Assembly (NCBI RefSeq): GCF_002807665.1
Contig: NZ_PEAY01000001.1
Location: 930,001 to 994,000 of the forward strand
DNA: 64,000 nucleotides
Direction: 5' to 3'
Origin: Neoalteromonas facilis
GTDB lineage: Bacteria; Pseudomonadota; Gammaproteobacteria; Enterobacterales; Alteromonadaceae
The notes under the pieces are model-generated. The model was given only the letters and a program-made list of their open reading frames with translations. It had not been told where the DNA came from and ran no database searches. How positions within the stretch are numbered: the stretch's first letter is position 1; every line of letters starts with the position of its first letter. A program made the position numbers and the translations under genes. Shown here one piece after another: positions 18,857-27,393 of this stretch.

Positions 18857-19933
18857 TTATTCTGTTGGGAAAACCATCAAATGCTCCAGCGCCAGTCGAA
18901 TACCAAAATTTTCACCTATCGCGTGATCATGATGGCTTGGCGCTAAACACAATACTTCATGCCCGGCTAATCCAGTATCGGCATCCAACTGTAAACGATA
19001 CAAAATATTCGCACCGCGAAATCTACGTTGAATAACTTTCGCGGTAAACGGACTGGTATCGTCATGAATAATATCATCGGGTCGAACCAACAAACGTAAC
19101 GCTGTAGAGTCATGTAAATCGGTATCTTGATTAGCGGTAATGGCATTTGAGCTGAATTCACCAATAGGTGTATGTAATACCCCCTCTGAATCCATCTTGA
19201 CAGGCAAGAAAACGCTTTCGCCAATGAAACTGGCAACAAATGATGTCGCGGGTCGATGATAAAGCGCGTAAGCCGTGCCGAATTGATGCATACGCCCCCC
19301 TTCGAGGACCGCTATTTTGTCTGCAACAGCAAAGGCTTCATGTTGGTCATGAGTGACTAATATGGCGGTGATATCTAATTGCTTCAGCAAATTGCGCACT
19401 TCAAGCGCCAATTGCTCGCGCAAATGAATATCTAGATTTGAAAAAGGCTCATCTAATAACAACAACTTAGGTCGAGGAGCCAATGCTCTAGCAAGAGCTA
19501 CGCGTTGCTGCTGCCCCCCCGAAAGCTGGTGTGGAAATGAGTCCTTATAATCACCAAGTCCAACCATTGAAACAAAAAAATCCGTTTCATTGGCGCGTGT
19601 TAGCTTGTCTAAATGAGACAAACCAAACGCAATATTTTGTGCCACGGTCATGTGGGGAAACAACGCAAAATCTTGGAATACCATCCCTATTTGTCGATGT
19701 TCAACCGCTAGCATTTTACTGGAAGAAGATACTGTTTCATTGTTGATCGAAATTGAGCCTGCTGTAGGCCGCATAAAACCAGCAATGGTTCTTAGCAGTG
19801 AGGTTTTGCCACATCCCGAAGGCCCCAAAAGACAGCCAATATCACCAGGTTCCAACGAGAACTCAATATCTTGCAAAACATATGGTGTATTCGCCCCTGG
19901 ATACTGAATAGCAAGAGAATGAACCGATAACAT
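18857..19933 (-). CDS. fbpC: Ferric iron ABC transporter, ATP-binding protein
   Basis: The 358-residue ATPase shows Walker A GPSGCGKTS, the signature LSGGQQQRVALARAL, Walker B LLLLDEP and the switch His in THDQHEA, followed by a C-terminal regulatory TOBE-like domain (about 240-358). It energises uptake of Fe3+ together with the two genes upstream. The gap to fbpB is 6 nt. The name FbpC rests on the neighbouring genes and the Fur box. Confidence 0.92.
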   Translation of the reverse strand: MLSVHSLAIQYPGANTPYVLQDIEFSLEPGDIGCLLGPSGCGKTSLLRTIAGFMRPTAGSISINNETVSSSSKMLAVEHRQIGMVFQDFALFPHMTVAQNIAFGLSHLDKLTRANETDFFVSMVGLGDYKDSFPHQLSGGQQQRVALARALAPRPKLLLLDEPFSNLDIHLREQLALEVRNLLKQLDITAILVTHDQHEAFAVADKIAVLEGGRMHQFGTAYALYHRPATSFVASFIGESVFLPVKMDSEGVLHTPIGEFSSNAITANQDTDLHDSTALRLLVRPDDIIHDDTSPFTAKVIQRRFRGANILYRLQLDADTGLAGHEVLCLAPSHHDHAIGENFGIRLALEHLMVFPTE

Positions 19934-19939
19934 TGATGC

Positions 19940-21571
19940 CTACACTCCTCGATCAAGCCATTTGGTAATGACAAAAATAGGTAATAAACTGACGACTACG
20001 ATAGTCAACGCGGGTAATGCGGCATCATACAAGCGTTCATCCGACGCAAGTTCATAGGTTTTAACCGCCAGTGTATTAAAATTGAACGGGCGCAATACAA
20101 GCGTTGCGGGCAGTTCTTTTAACACATCCACAAATACCAGTAACCCTGCACTTAAAATACTCGCGCGTATTATGGGAAAATGGATCAGAAAGAAGGTTTT
20201 TACCCGTCCGCTTCCTAACGACTGAGCCGCATCGTCTACAGATGGGTTTAATCTTGCAGCACCTGACTCTGTGTTTTGAATGGCTACGCTCATAAAACGA
20301 ATACAGTAACAAAAAATCAATGCGAACAGCGTACCTGAAAATATTAGCCCCACATATTCACCATACATGGAATACCACAGATGATTCGCCCAGTTATCAA
20401 CACGACCAAGTACGATAAGGGCACCAATCGCAATGACCATTCCGGGTAATGCATAGCCTAAATTCAACCCTCTCACTTCCCACAACGCTAAGCGTGAAGG
20501 CAGCCAGCGCTGTTGGTAAGTAAACGCCAAGGCAATCGTGACAACCAATACCGCAGTAATAATCGCAACGCTGAATGTCGCTTTGATCAAGCGGGTATAT
20601 TCAGGCCAGTCTACATCCCCCCATGAGGAATAGGCCCAAACACCCAATTGAACCGTGGGTAGCAAGAAACCTAACACGACCGGTACTGATACCACACCAA
20701 TTGCGACTCCATTTCGCCAACCCGTTAGACGCTTTCGCGGCGCGCTGCGTCGTAAAGTAGTGCCCGATTGGTAAAACTTTAATTTACGTCGACTGTGTTG
20801 CTCTATGACTAAAATACACAACACGAACAAACACAGTAGCCCGGCCAATTGAGTAGCCGCCGTGCGATTTCCCATTGCATACCATGAACGAAATATGCCT
20901 GTGGTAAAGGTGCTAATACCGAAATATTGGACCGTACCGTAGTCAGCCAACACCTCCATCATCGCCAACGCTGCACCGGTGAAAAGCGCAGGTCGAGCTA
21001 ACGGTAAACTGACTCGTAGAAAAAATTGAGAAGTACTCAAGCCATGAATTTGAGCAACCTCATGCATGCTTTGGCTTTGTTCTGCAAAGGCAGTACGGGC
21101 GAGTATGTACACATAGGGGTACAACACCAAAGACATTAGAATAATGGCAAATGGCATAGAACGGATATCAGGGAACCAATAGTCACCATAACTCCAGGAG
21201 AAATATGCTCTTAGCGCAGACTGCACGGGCCCAGAAACATCTAATAAGCCCGTGTAACTATAGGCAAGAATATATGCTGGCATCGCCAGCGGTAACAACA
21301 ATAGCACGCGCATAGGTTTGCGTAGAGAAAACTCATAATGCGTCATTACCCAAGCGCTAGCGGTGCCGATAAGCAACGCACCTATCGCGACGCCGATAGT
21401 CAACGTAAGGCTATTAATAATGTAGTCAAATAAAACGGTGTCGACTAAATGTGACCATGCAGCGCCATCAGGGAAAAACAAATGAGCGAGCACAATGCTC
21501 AATGGCGCCAAAAGCGCCATTGATAAGAACAAAAATAAAATTTTGTAGGGGATGTTAAATGTTTGCCGCAA
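19940..21571 (-). CDS. fbpB: Ferric iron ABC transporter, permease
   Basis: The 543-residue protein is a double-length permease with about twelve membrane helices and two copies of the inner-membrane transport domain. The EAA-type loops read EVAQIHGLSTSQFFLRVSLP and DAAQSLGSGRVKTFFLIHFP. This layout is typical of FbpB/SfuB iron permeases. The start is a TTG (21569-21571), 6 nt after the fbpA stop, without a strong ribosome site, so translational coupling with fbpA is likely. Confidence 0.92.
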   Translation of the reverse strand: MRQTFNIPYKILFLFLSMALLAPLSIVLAHLFFPDGAAWSHLVDTVLFDYIINSLTLTIGVAIGALLIGTASAWVMTHYEFSLRKPMRVLLLLPLAMPAYILAYSYTGLLDVSGPVQSALRAYFSWSYGDYWFPDIRSMPFAIILMSLVLYPYVYILARTAFAEQSQSMHEVAQIHGLSTSQFFLRVSLPLARPALFTGAALAMMEVLADYGTVQYFGISTFTTGIFRSWYAMGNRTAATQLAGLLCLFVLCILVIEQHSRRKLKFYQSGTTLRRSAPRKRLTGWRNGVAIGVVSVPVVLGFLLPTVQLGVWAYSSWGDVDWPEYTRLIKATFSVAIITAVLVVTIALAFTYQQRWLPSRLALWEVRGLNLGYALPGMVIAIGALIVLGRVDNWANHLWYSMYGEYVGLIFSGTLFALIFCYCIRFMSVAIQNTESGAARLNPSVDDAAQSLGSGRVKTFFLIHFPIIRASILSAGLLVFVDVLKELPATLVLRPFNFNTLAVKTYELASDERLYDAALPALTIVVVSLLPIFVITKWLDRGV

Positions 21572-21577
21572 TCTAAC

Positions 21578-22591
21578 TTATTTCCACCCCGCTCGATCCA
21601 TCAATTTAAGTGCTTCAGCGTTTTGTTCACCGACTTTTTGCAAATCGACTTTTTGTGCTTCAAAAGCTCCAAATGATGTCAGCAAGTCGCTCCAGGCGAC
21701 GCCTTCTACTACGGGATATTCATGATTTTGTTGAGCATACCATTGCTGACTTTCTGGTGTAAGCATAAATGCAACTAATCGTTGTGCTTGGTCAGCATTT
21801 GGCGCATGTTGAGTCACAGCAATACCCGAAATATTGACATGCGTTCCACCCGCTTTATCGGCCCAATGAACCTTAACTTTTGCAGCCTGTTCACGTTCAT
21901 TTGCATCATCAGAACTGAGCATACCTGCTAGATAATAAGTATTTGCCACGGCAATATTACATTGCCCCGCTGCCACCGCTTTTATCTGGTCACGATCGCC
22001 ACCTTTAGGAGTACGCGCCAGGTTGGTCACAATCCCCTTTGCCCATTGCTCAATAGTGTCGCTGCCATTTTCAATCATTAGCGCAGCCACCATCGACTGA
22101 TTGTAAATATTGCTGGAAGAACGGATACAGATCTGACCCTGCCATTTTGCATCCGCCAGATCTAGCATGCTATCCAATGAGCGAACATCAACACGATCGG
22201 GTGCATACATGATAGGCCGTGCACGTTTAGTCAGCCCAATCCAATGATTTTCTGCATCACGAAGTTCTGACGGCACCAATTCGACTTCTACTGAATCGGC
22301 TATTTTGCGCGTGATGCCTGCCCCTTTAGCGCGAACGAGCCTGCCGGCATCAGTGGTTAATAAAATATCTGCAGGGCTGAATTGGCCTTCGGACTGTATG
22401 CGTGTGATTAAGGCGTCAGCATTGCCTGTGATAAGGTTTACTTTGATCCCAGTTTGCGCACTGAATTTGTCTAACAAGGGTTTTATTAAAGCTTCTTTAC
22501 GCGCTGAATAGACATTCACTTCCTCAGCAAATGACAATGAACTAAAACAGACTGACAAACACAATCCAATAACTGACAGTTGACGCTTCAC
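21578..22591 (-). CDS. fbpA: Ferric iron ABC transporter, periplasmic binding protein
   Basis: The 337-residue precursor has a signal peptide (about 22 residues, ending LSFA) and a class II binding-protein fold starting EVNVYSARKE. The Tyr pair in VANTYYLAGML corresponds to the Fe3+-ligating tyrosines of the FbpA/FutA family. The frame is open further upstream, but GTG at 22589-22591 is preceded by GGAG at 6 nt and starts the signal peptide correctly. It is the first gene of the iron operon, behind a Fur box. Confidence 0.93.
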   Translation of the reverse strand: MKRQLSVIGLCLSVCFSSLSFAEEVNVYSARKEALIKPLLDKFSAQTGIKVNLITGNADALITRIQSEGQFSPADILLTTDAGRLVRAKGAGITRKIADSVEVELVPSELRDAENHWIGLTKRARPIMYAPDRVDVRSLDSMLDLADAKWQGQICIRSSSNIYNQSMVAALMIENGSDTIEQWAKGIVTNLARTPKGGDRDQIKAVAAGQCNIAVANTYYLAGMLSSDDANEREQAAKVKVHWADKAGGTHVNISGIAVTQHAPNADQAQRLVAFMLTPESQQWYAQQNHEYPVVEGVAWSDLLTSFGAFEAQKVDLQKVGEQNAEALKLMDRAGWK

Positions 22592-22619
22592 ATATTTCTC
22601 CAACAAGACTGATTGCAAT

Positions 22620-22634
22620 TGATAATAATTCTCA
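22620..22634 (-). promoter_or_regulatory. Fur box of the iron transport operon
   Basis: The minus strand reads TGAGAATTATTATCA, which matches the 7-1-7 Fur consensus TGATAATNATTATCA at all but one defined position. The dyad extends outward as AATTGA...TCAATT. It covers the -10 box of the operon promoter and lies about 29 nt before fbpA, so Fe2+-Fur should block transcription when iron is plentiful. Confidence 0.88.
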
Positions 22635-22650
22635 ATTAGATTAAAGGCAA
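22622..22650 (-). promoter_or_regulatory. Sigma-70 promoter of fbpABC
   Basis: On the minus strand TTGCCT (22645-22650) and TATTAT (22622-22627) are 17 nt apart. The -10 box lies inside the Fur box, the usual arrangement for iron-repressed genes. The predicted start is near 22615. Confidence 0.7.
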
Positions 22651-22735
22651 TGAGTTTTATCTCTCTATGTATCAAATTTATCGTACTGAGGAGCGACTAT
22701 TGGAATGTTTTTGAATCGGCAAAGCTGCCTTTGGG

Positions 22736-24379
22736 TTATACCTTTATGGATACTTGGGTGGTTTTACCACCGTCTAAAAACGTGACTTTATCGGCCAACT
22801 CTTCCAACAAGGTATGCCCACGCCCGTAACTAAATTCATCTGTAGACGGTTTGAGGGCATCAACGTCAAAGCCTTTGCCACTGTCAGTAACAGACAAGGT
22901 TAAGGTTTTGCCACTGGGATCGTACGTCGCATGGATCCTGACAAAACCATCACTAAGATTTGTCAGGCGTTCTCCTCTAAGGGTGTAATACTCCATAAAC
23001 CCTTCTGGTGTAGATTTTATACTAGACGGGATCTGTAACACTCCATGCTCTAGCGCGTTACTGTACATTTCCGTCAGAATGGTAAACAAATCTGAGCGCA
23101 CCCATGCCAGGCCTAGCTGACTGCAGACAAGCTCTACAAAGTACTGAATAGAATCGCCCTGACGCAACAAATCAGGTGTTAGCATTGACTCCAAAGTAAA
23201 TGGTAAGGGTGACAAGGCTTTGTCGCGCTTAAGCTCGAGTAAACTCTGGCAACGAAACATCGCTACCGTTACATCATCATGCGGAATTGCGTCTTCTGCA
23301 AACGCCTGCATCTCGGATAGCAGATCATCAACGGTGATCTTGGGATTGCCAATAAATAAGCGCTCAAGCCCTTCTTCACCAAACATCTCGCCATCACTAT
23401 TGTGAAGCTCTATTAAACCGTCGGTGTAACAAATGATACGCGCGCCAATTTCCGCTTCAAATACTTCGTCTTGTTCCTCAAACTCACTGTTCGACAGTAT
23501 GCCCAGTGCCATATGTTGAGATTTAAAACGTTTGAGTAATCGACCATCAGGTGCTTGCAGCAACAGATCCGGCATGCCACCATTCCAAACACTAAATCGT
23601 TTCCCGCTGACACTGATCTCAACGATGGCTGCGGCAAAGAACATATGGATAGGTAACAGTGGCTCCAACGTTTTATTCAATGTCGAGGCGATTTCTGACA
23701 CCGACAACCCCTTGCTGGCCATTGCCTGAAAAGCCCGCGTCACCGGCAGTGCACCAATGGCAGAAGCGAGTCCATGCCCGGTAAAATCTCCCATTAAGAA
23801 ATAAAGGCCACCATTAGGGCTAGACTCACATAGAAACACATCCCCGCTAAATTCATCTGCGGGTAGATTGACAAAATCAAAAAATTTAGTTGCTGCGGGC
23901 TTATTTACAATGGCCTTACTGAATATGTGCTCAATGATTTCACGCTCACGCTCAACATTATTGCGAAAATAGGTTAATTGCTGATTCTGTTCATTGAGAT
24001 TTTTACTTAGCTGGCGAGTGCGTAAATGAGCACGTAATTTAGCTAATAGAATGGTTTTATCGAATGGTTTGGACACGAAGTCATCGCCGCCAACATCGAG
24101 GCATCTGACCAACGTCTCACCCTCTTCCAGTGAGGTAATAAAAATAATAGGAAGATAGACGTCATCTTTACCCGTTTTGACTCGACGAGCAACTTCAAAA
24201 CCATCCATGTCGGGCATAACCACATCCAACAATATGAGATCTGGATGGACTTTTTCATACAAAACCAGTGCTTCATGACCAGAGCGAGCTTCATAGATTT
24301 CTAAGAACCCCTGCTCTTCCAGCATATGAACCAATAAAAAACGGTTTATTGATTCATCATCGACAATCAGCACTCGCAT
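22736..24379 (-). CDS. Response regulator with PP2C phosphatase and anti-sigma kinase domains (CrsR/HsbR type)
   Basis: The 547-residue protein combines a receiver domain (Asp52 in LILLDVVMPDMDG), a coiled linker, a SpoIIE/PP2C phosphatase domain (GDFTGHG, CYTDGLIE, PHDDVTVA; about 165-375) and a C-terminal RsbW-like HATPase domain (EMYSNALEHG, TDSGKGFD, YGRGHTLLEEL). The same layout is found in CrsR of Shewanella, which controls RpoS, and HsbR of Pseudomonas. The receiver would switch the protein between dephosphorylating and phosphorylating its STAS partner, whose gene lies 8 nt upstream on the same strand. Confidence 0.88.
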   Translation of the reverse strand: MRVLIVDDESINRFLLVHMLEEQGFLEIYEARSGHEALVLYEKVHPDLILLDVVMPDMDGFEVARRVKTGKDDVYLPIIFITSLEEGETLVRCLDVGGDDFVSKPFDKTILLAKLRAHLRTRQLSKNLNEQNQQLTYFRNNVEREREIIEHIFSKAIVNKPAATKFFDFVNLPADEFSGDVFLCESSPNGGLYFLMGDFTGHGLASAIGALPVTRAFQAMASKGLSVSEIASTLNKTLEPLLPIHMFFAAAIVEISVSGKRFSVWNGGMPDLLLQAPDGRLLKRFKSQHMALGILSNSEFEEQDEVFEAEIGARIICYTDGLIELHNSDGEMFGEEGLERLFIGNPKITVDDLLSEMQAFAEDAIPHDDVTVAMFRCQSLLELKRDKALSPLPFTLESMLTPDLLRQGDSIQYFVELVCSQLGLAWVRSDLFTILTEMYSNALEHGVLQIPSSIKSTPEGFMEYYTLRGERLTNLSDGFVRIHATYDPSGKTLTLSVTDSGKGFDVDALKPSTDEFSYGRGHTLLEELADKVTFLDGGKTTQVSIKV

Positions 24380-24387
24380 GGTAGCGC

Positions 24388-24693
24388 CTATTTAATTTCG
24401 AACTTTTTATCAAATCGCGAAATGCTAAGAATCTTTTGTACGGTTGGCCGACAATTGGTTATTGAGTAATGTGTCACCGAATCTTGCAAAACTTTCTGCA
24501 TATTTAATAGCATACCCAATGCAGAACTATCCATGTATTCGGTATCAGACAAATCAACTTCTATTGATTTAACTGAACTCGGTAGATCAGCATACGCGTT
24601 TCTAAAATCCTGAACTTTCCCAAAATCAAACTTATCGTCCATTTTGATAGTAAGTGACTTTTCATCTGCTGAAAGTATTGCTTCGAGTGCCAT
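24388..24693 (-). CDS. STAS-domain anti-sigma factor antagonist (CrsA/HsbA type)
   Basis: The 101-residue single-domain STAS protein has the phospho-acceptor motif DTEYMDSSALGML, with Ser56 aligning with Ser58 of SpoIIAA. It should be the substrate of the downstream phosphatase/kinase protein and, when dephosphorylated, capture its anti-sigma domain. The frame is open 18 codons further upstream, but the ATG at 24691-24693 starts at the conserved domain. A perfect 7-bp hairpin (24728-24744) lies 35 nt before the start in the leader; its role is unknown. Confidence 0.88.
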   Translation of the reverse strand: MALEAILSADEKSLTIKMDDKFDFGKVQDFRNAYADLPSSVKSIEVDLSDTEYMDSSALGMLLNMQKVLQDSVTHYSITNCRPTVQKILSISRFDKKFEIK

Positions 24694-24816
24694 AGTAAAC
24701 GTTCTCTTAAGTGGTATTGAATGAAGACTACACTTTGAGTGTAGCACTGATGTTATTGATTTGTTTTAATTAATAATAGTAAAAATAGCAAGCAACCAAC
24801 GAGAGTGCAGATACAA

Positions 24817-25137
24817 ATGTCAGACAACCCATTGGTATATTCAACAGACGGCGGAAAAATCCCCCCCAAGGCCCAACAAAAACCCATAGATAAGGGAGAT
24901 GGAATTGTTCGCATTCACCGAGAAACAAAGGGCCGCAAAGGGAAAGGCATGTCAATCATCAAAGGGCTTGGCTTGCCTGATAGTGAGTTAAAAGTATTGT
25001 GCAAAACCTTGAAGCAGCAATGTGGCTGTGGTGGCGCAGTGAAGAATGGCACCATTGAAATACAAGGTGACGTTCGAGAAAAACTTAAAGAACTGTTGCA
25101 AAATAAAGGGTTTACCGTAAAACTTGCCGGCGGGTGA
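24817..25137 (+). CDS. yciH: YciH, SUI1/eIF1-family translation factor
   Basis: The 106-residue protein matches bacterial YciH over its full length, including LVYSTDGGKI, RETKGRKGKGM and the SUI1 core KQQCGCGGAVKNGTIEIQGD. YciH resembles eukaryotic initiation factor 1 and is thought to affect start-site fidelity in a non-essential way. The ATG at 24817 (MSDNPL, like E. coli MSDS) is preferred to a GTG four codons upstream. It is divergent from the STAS gene. Confidence 0.95.
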   Translation: MSDNPLVYSTDGGKIPPKAQQKPIDKGDGIVRIHRETKGRKGKGMSIIKGLGLPDSELKVLCKTLKQQCGCGGAVKNGTIEIQGDVREKLKELLQNKGFTVKLAGG

Positions 25138-25228
25138 GGTTCATACAGCTTGGTATTCCTCGCAGATAGACTACACTTTTCCAATACAACCTCAGTTGCC
25201 GTACTGTTTTTAACTAACTGGAATCATC

Positions 25229-26029
25229 ATGGATAAACTCTCTATATCCGACCTCAGTCTCTTATTGGTTGAGCCCTCAGATACTCAGCGTAAGATTATT
25301 ACTGCGCTGCTGCTTAAGGAGAATGTGAAAGAAATTGATGCTGTATCTACGATTGCTGAAGCAACTGCAGCGTTAAAAAACCACCCAGCCGATTTGGTCG
25401 TCAGTGCCATGTATTTTGAAGACGGTACCGGCTTAGATTTACTGCGTTCGATTAAAGAGTCGAACACGATTGCTTCCACTCCTTTCATGTTGGTTTCCAG
25501 CGAAAACCGATTGGCCAAGTTGGAAGAATTCAAACAAGCGGGCGTCGCTGCTATTTTGCCGAAACCCTTTGAACCGCTGCATCTATCCCGTGCATTAAAT
25601 GCAAGTTTAGATTTAATCAATACTGATGAACTCGAATTGGAGCTTTTTGATATCCAAGATGTTCGAGTTCTCTTAGTCGATGATAGTCGTTTAGCTCGAA
25701 ACCACATTCGACGAGTTCTAGAGGGCATGGGATTACGTAAAATCACGGAAGCTGAAAACGGTGCTCTGGCGTTGACCTTCCTCAAAGATGACACATTTGA
25801 TCTAGTGGTGACTGACTACAACATGCCTGAAATGGATGGTCGCGAACTCTCTGAGTTTATTCGTTTTAATCCAGAAACCTCGCATATACCCATTATCATG
25901 GTGACATCGGAGTCACAAGACAGTGCGCATATGACAAACATTCAACAAACGGGTGTAAACGCATTATGTGATAAACCGTTTGAAGCCAACGAAGTCAGAG
26001 CCATGCTCGCAGCTTTACTGAGTGAATAA
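25229..26029 (+). CDS. Regulator with two receiver domains, the first degenerate
   Basis: The 266-residue protein consists of two CheY-like receiver domains and no output domain. The second (about 145-266) is canonical: LLVDDSR, Asp196 in VVTDYNMPEMDG and Lys in CDKPFE. The first (about 8-125) has LLVEPSD in place of the acidic pair and Ala60 where the phospho-Asp should be (DLVVSAMYF), but keeps the conserved Lys (LPKPFE). It cannot be phosphorylated in the normal way and may serve for dimerisation or binding. The partner kinase is unknown. Nearby are the partner-switching pair and, downstream, a chemoreceptor. Confidence 0.85.
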   Translation: MDKLSISDLSLLLVEPSDTQRKIITALLLKENVKEIDAVSTIAEATAALKNHPADLVVSAMYFEDGTGLDLLRSIKESNTIASTPFMLVSSENRLAKLEEFKQAGVAAILPKPFEPLHLSRALNASLDLINTDELELELFDIQDVRVLLVDDSRLARNHIRRVLEGMGLRKITEAENGALALTFLKDDTFDLVVTDYNMPEMDGRELSEFIRFNPETSHIPIIMVTSESQDSAHMTNIQQTGVNALCDKPFEANEVRAMLAALLSE

Positions 26030-26068
26030 TTAGCCATTGACAAGACACAGCCATCAACTTAAAGTCAA

Positions 26069-26128
26069 ATGATGAAAACGATTCTTAACCACATCCGCTT
26101 TTTTGCTTTTACCTTTTTCCGGTACTAG
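26069..26128 (+). CDS. pheL: pheL, leader peptide of the pheA attenuator
   Basis: The 19-residue frame MMKTILNHIRFFAFTFFRY has five Phe codons and one Tyr codon in its last nine positions, followed by TAG. An intrinsic terminator and the pheA start follow directly. This is the classic arrangement in which ribosome stalling at Phe codons under Phe shortage prevents termination. It is too short for normal gene callers. The ribosome site is weak. A TTGACA-N17-TAAAGT pair (26037-26065) lies too close to the ATG to be its promoter unless the message is nearly leaderless. Confidence 0.88.
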   Translation: MMKTILNHIRFFAFTFFRY

Positions 26129-26131
26129 GCT

Positions 26132-26180
26132 GGGCGGTGTCGTGTATTCACAAAACCTCCCACTTGGGAGGTTTTTTTTT
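26132..26180 (+). promoter_or_regulatory. pheA transcription attenuator
   Basis: The terminator stem AACCTCCC/GGGAGGTT (26154-26161 with 26166-26173, loop ACTT) is followed by nine T residues (26172-26180). A competing antiterminator can form between GGGCGGT (26132-26138) and ACCTCCC (26155-26161), with six of seven positions pairing. Stalling on the Phe codons of pheL would free the first element and favour antitermination. The pheA start lies 15 nt after the T-tract. Confidence 0.85.
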
Positions 26181-26194
26181 ATAAAGGATTTGCT

Positions 26195-27376
26195 ATGCCA
26201 ACCGATGCATTAGAGCCACTTAGGCACTCAATCACTGAGTTAGATACTCAGTTGCTTTCACTACTTGCCAAACGTCGAGCGCTCACCAATGAAGTTGCTG
26301 AAACTAAAATTAAGCATCATATTCCGGTACGCGATCAAAAGCGTGAAGAGCAATTGCTGGTTCGCCTTATCCAGCAAGGCAAAACCGTTGGCTTAGATCC
26401 TCACTACGTCACACAAGTCTTCCATGTTGTCATCGAAGACTCCGTATTGAATCAGCAAGCCATGTTGGCAGCCCGCGCGAACCCCGGTAGCTCTCTACCG
26501 TTAAATCGCGTTGCTTTCTTGGGTGATAAAGGCTCCTATAGTTATTTAGCGACACAGAAGTACTTCAGCCGTCGTAGCGGTGAATTATTAGAAATCGGCT
26601 GCCAGAGCTTTGCTGAAATTGTCGGAAAAGTAGAGAACAACGAAGCCGATTACGCCGTACTTCCCATAGAGAACACGTCTTCTGGCAGTATCAACGAGGT
26701 CTACGACCAACTACAACATACGTCATTAAATATCGTGGGTGAGTTAACCCACCCGATTAAACACAGCCTATTGGTTAGTTGTGACACCTCTCTTGCCGCG
26801 ATTAAAGTGCTTTATGCTCACCCTCAAGTATTTGCGCAATGTAGCCATTTCTTGGCAGAACTTGGCAGCGTAGAAGTTAAGCCATGCGACAGTACGTCAG
26901 CGGCAATGCTAAAAGTCAGTGAAAGTCACGACCCAACCGTTGCGGCTATTGGCAGTGAAGCTGGCGGTGCGCTATATGGCCTGCACGCCATTAAATCCAA
27001 CTTAGCCAATCAAAAGGAAAACCATTCACGCTTTATCGTAGTCTCACGCAAAGCCGTCAGCGTGCCCTTGCAAGTACCGGCAAAGACCACGGTTGTTATG
27101 TCTACGGTACAAAAACCCGGCGCATTGGTTGAAGCGCTGTTGGTGCTCAAAGAAAATGCGATAAATATGACGAAATTGGAGTCTCGTCCAATTCCTGGAA
27201 ATCCATGGGAAGAGATGTTTTATCTGGATGTGGATGGCAACATTGAAGATGGTCCCATGCAAAATGCATTAGAACAACTGTCGAAAATAACGCGCTACTT
27301 TAAAGTGTTGGGTTGCTATCCTAGCGAAGAGATTAGCCCTACCCGCGTTGCAGCCGTTAATGCACTGGCCGAATAG
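26195..27376 (+). CDS. pheA: PheA, chorismate mutase/prephenate dehydratase (P-protein)
   Basis: The 393-residue bifunctional enzyme has an AroQ chorismate mutase domain (about 5-90), a prephenate dehydratase domain (about 105-285, starting VAFLGDKGSYSY) and a C-terminal ACT domain (about 297-375) with the Phe-binding motifs PGALVEAL and KLESRPIPG. It commits chorismate to phenylalanine and should be feedback-inhibited by Phe. AAAGGA precedes the ATG at good spacing. Expression is also controlled by the leader-peptide attenuator directly upstream. Confidence 0.97.
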   Translation: MPTDALEPLRHSITELDTQLLSLLAKRRALTNEVAETKIKHHIPVRDQKREEQLLVRLIQQGKTVGLDPHYVTQVFHVVIEDSVLNQQAMLAARANPGSSLPLNRVAFLGDKGSYSYLATQKYFSRRSGELLEIGCQSFAEIVGKVENNEADYAVLPIENTSSGSINEVYDQLQHTSLNIVGELTHPIKHSLLVSCDTSLAAIKVLYAHPQVFAQCSHFLAELGSVEVKPCDSTSAAMLKVSESHDPTVAAIGSEAGGALYGLHAIKSNLANQKENHSRFIVVSRKAVSVPLQVPAKTTVVMSTVQKPGALVEALLVLKENAINMTKLESRPIPGNPWEEMFYLDVDGNIEDGPMQNALEQLSKITRYFKVLGCYPSEEISPTRVAAVNALAE

Positions 27377-27385
27377 GCCAGTGCA
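27361..27385 (+). terminator. Hairpin at the end of pheA
   Basis: A perfect 10-bp stem TGCACTGGCC/GGCCAGTGCA with a 5-nt loop spans the pheA stop codon. On the plus strand it is followed by AGTCCGTTTTAC, a poor T-tract. On the minus strand, where the convergent chemoreceptor gene ends at 27394, no T-tract follows. It probably helps end both convergent transcripts, but it is not a textbook terminator. Confidence 0.5.
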
Positions 27386-27393
27386 AGTCCGTT

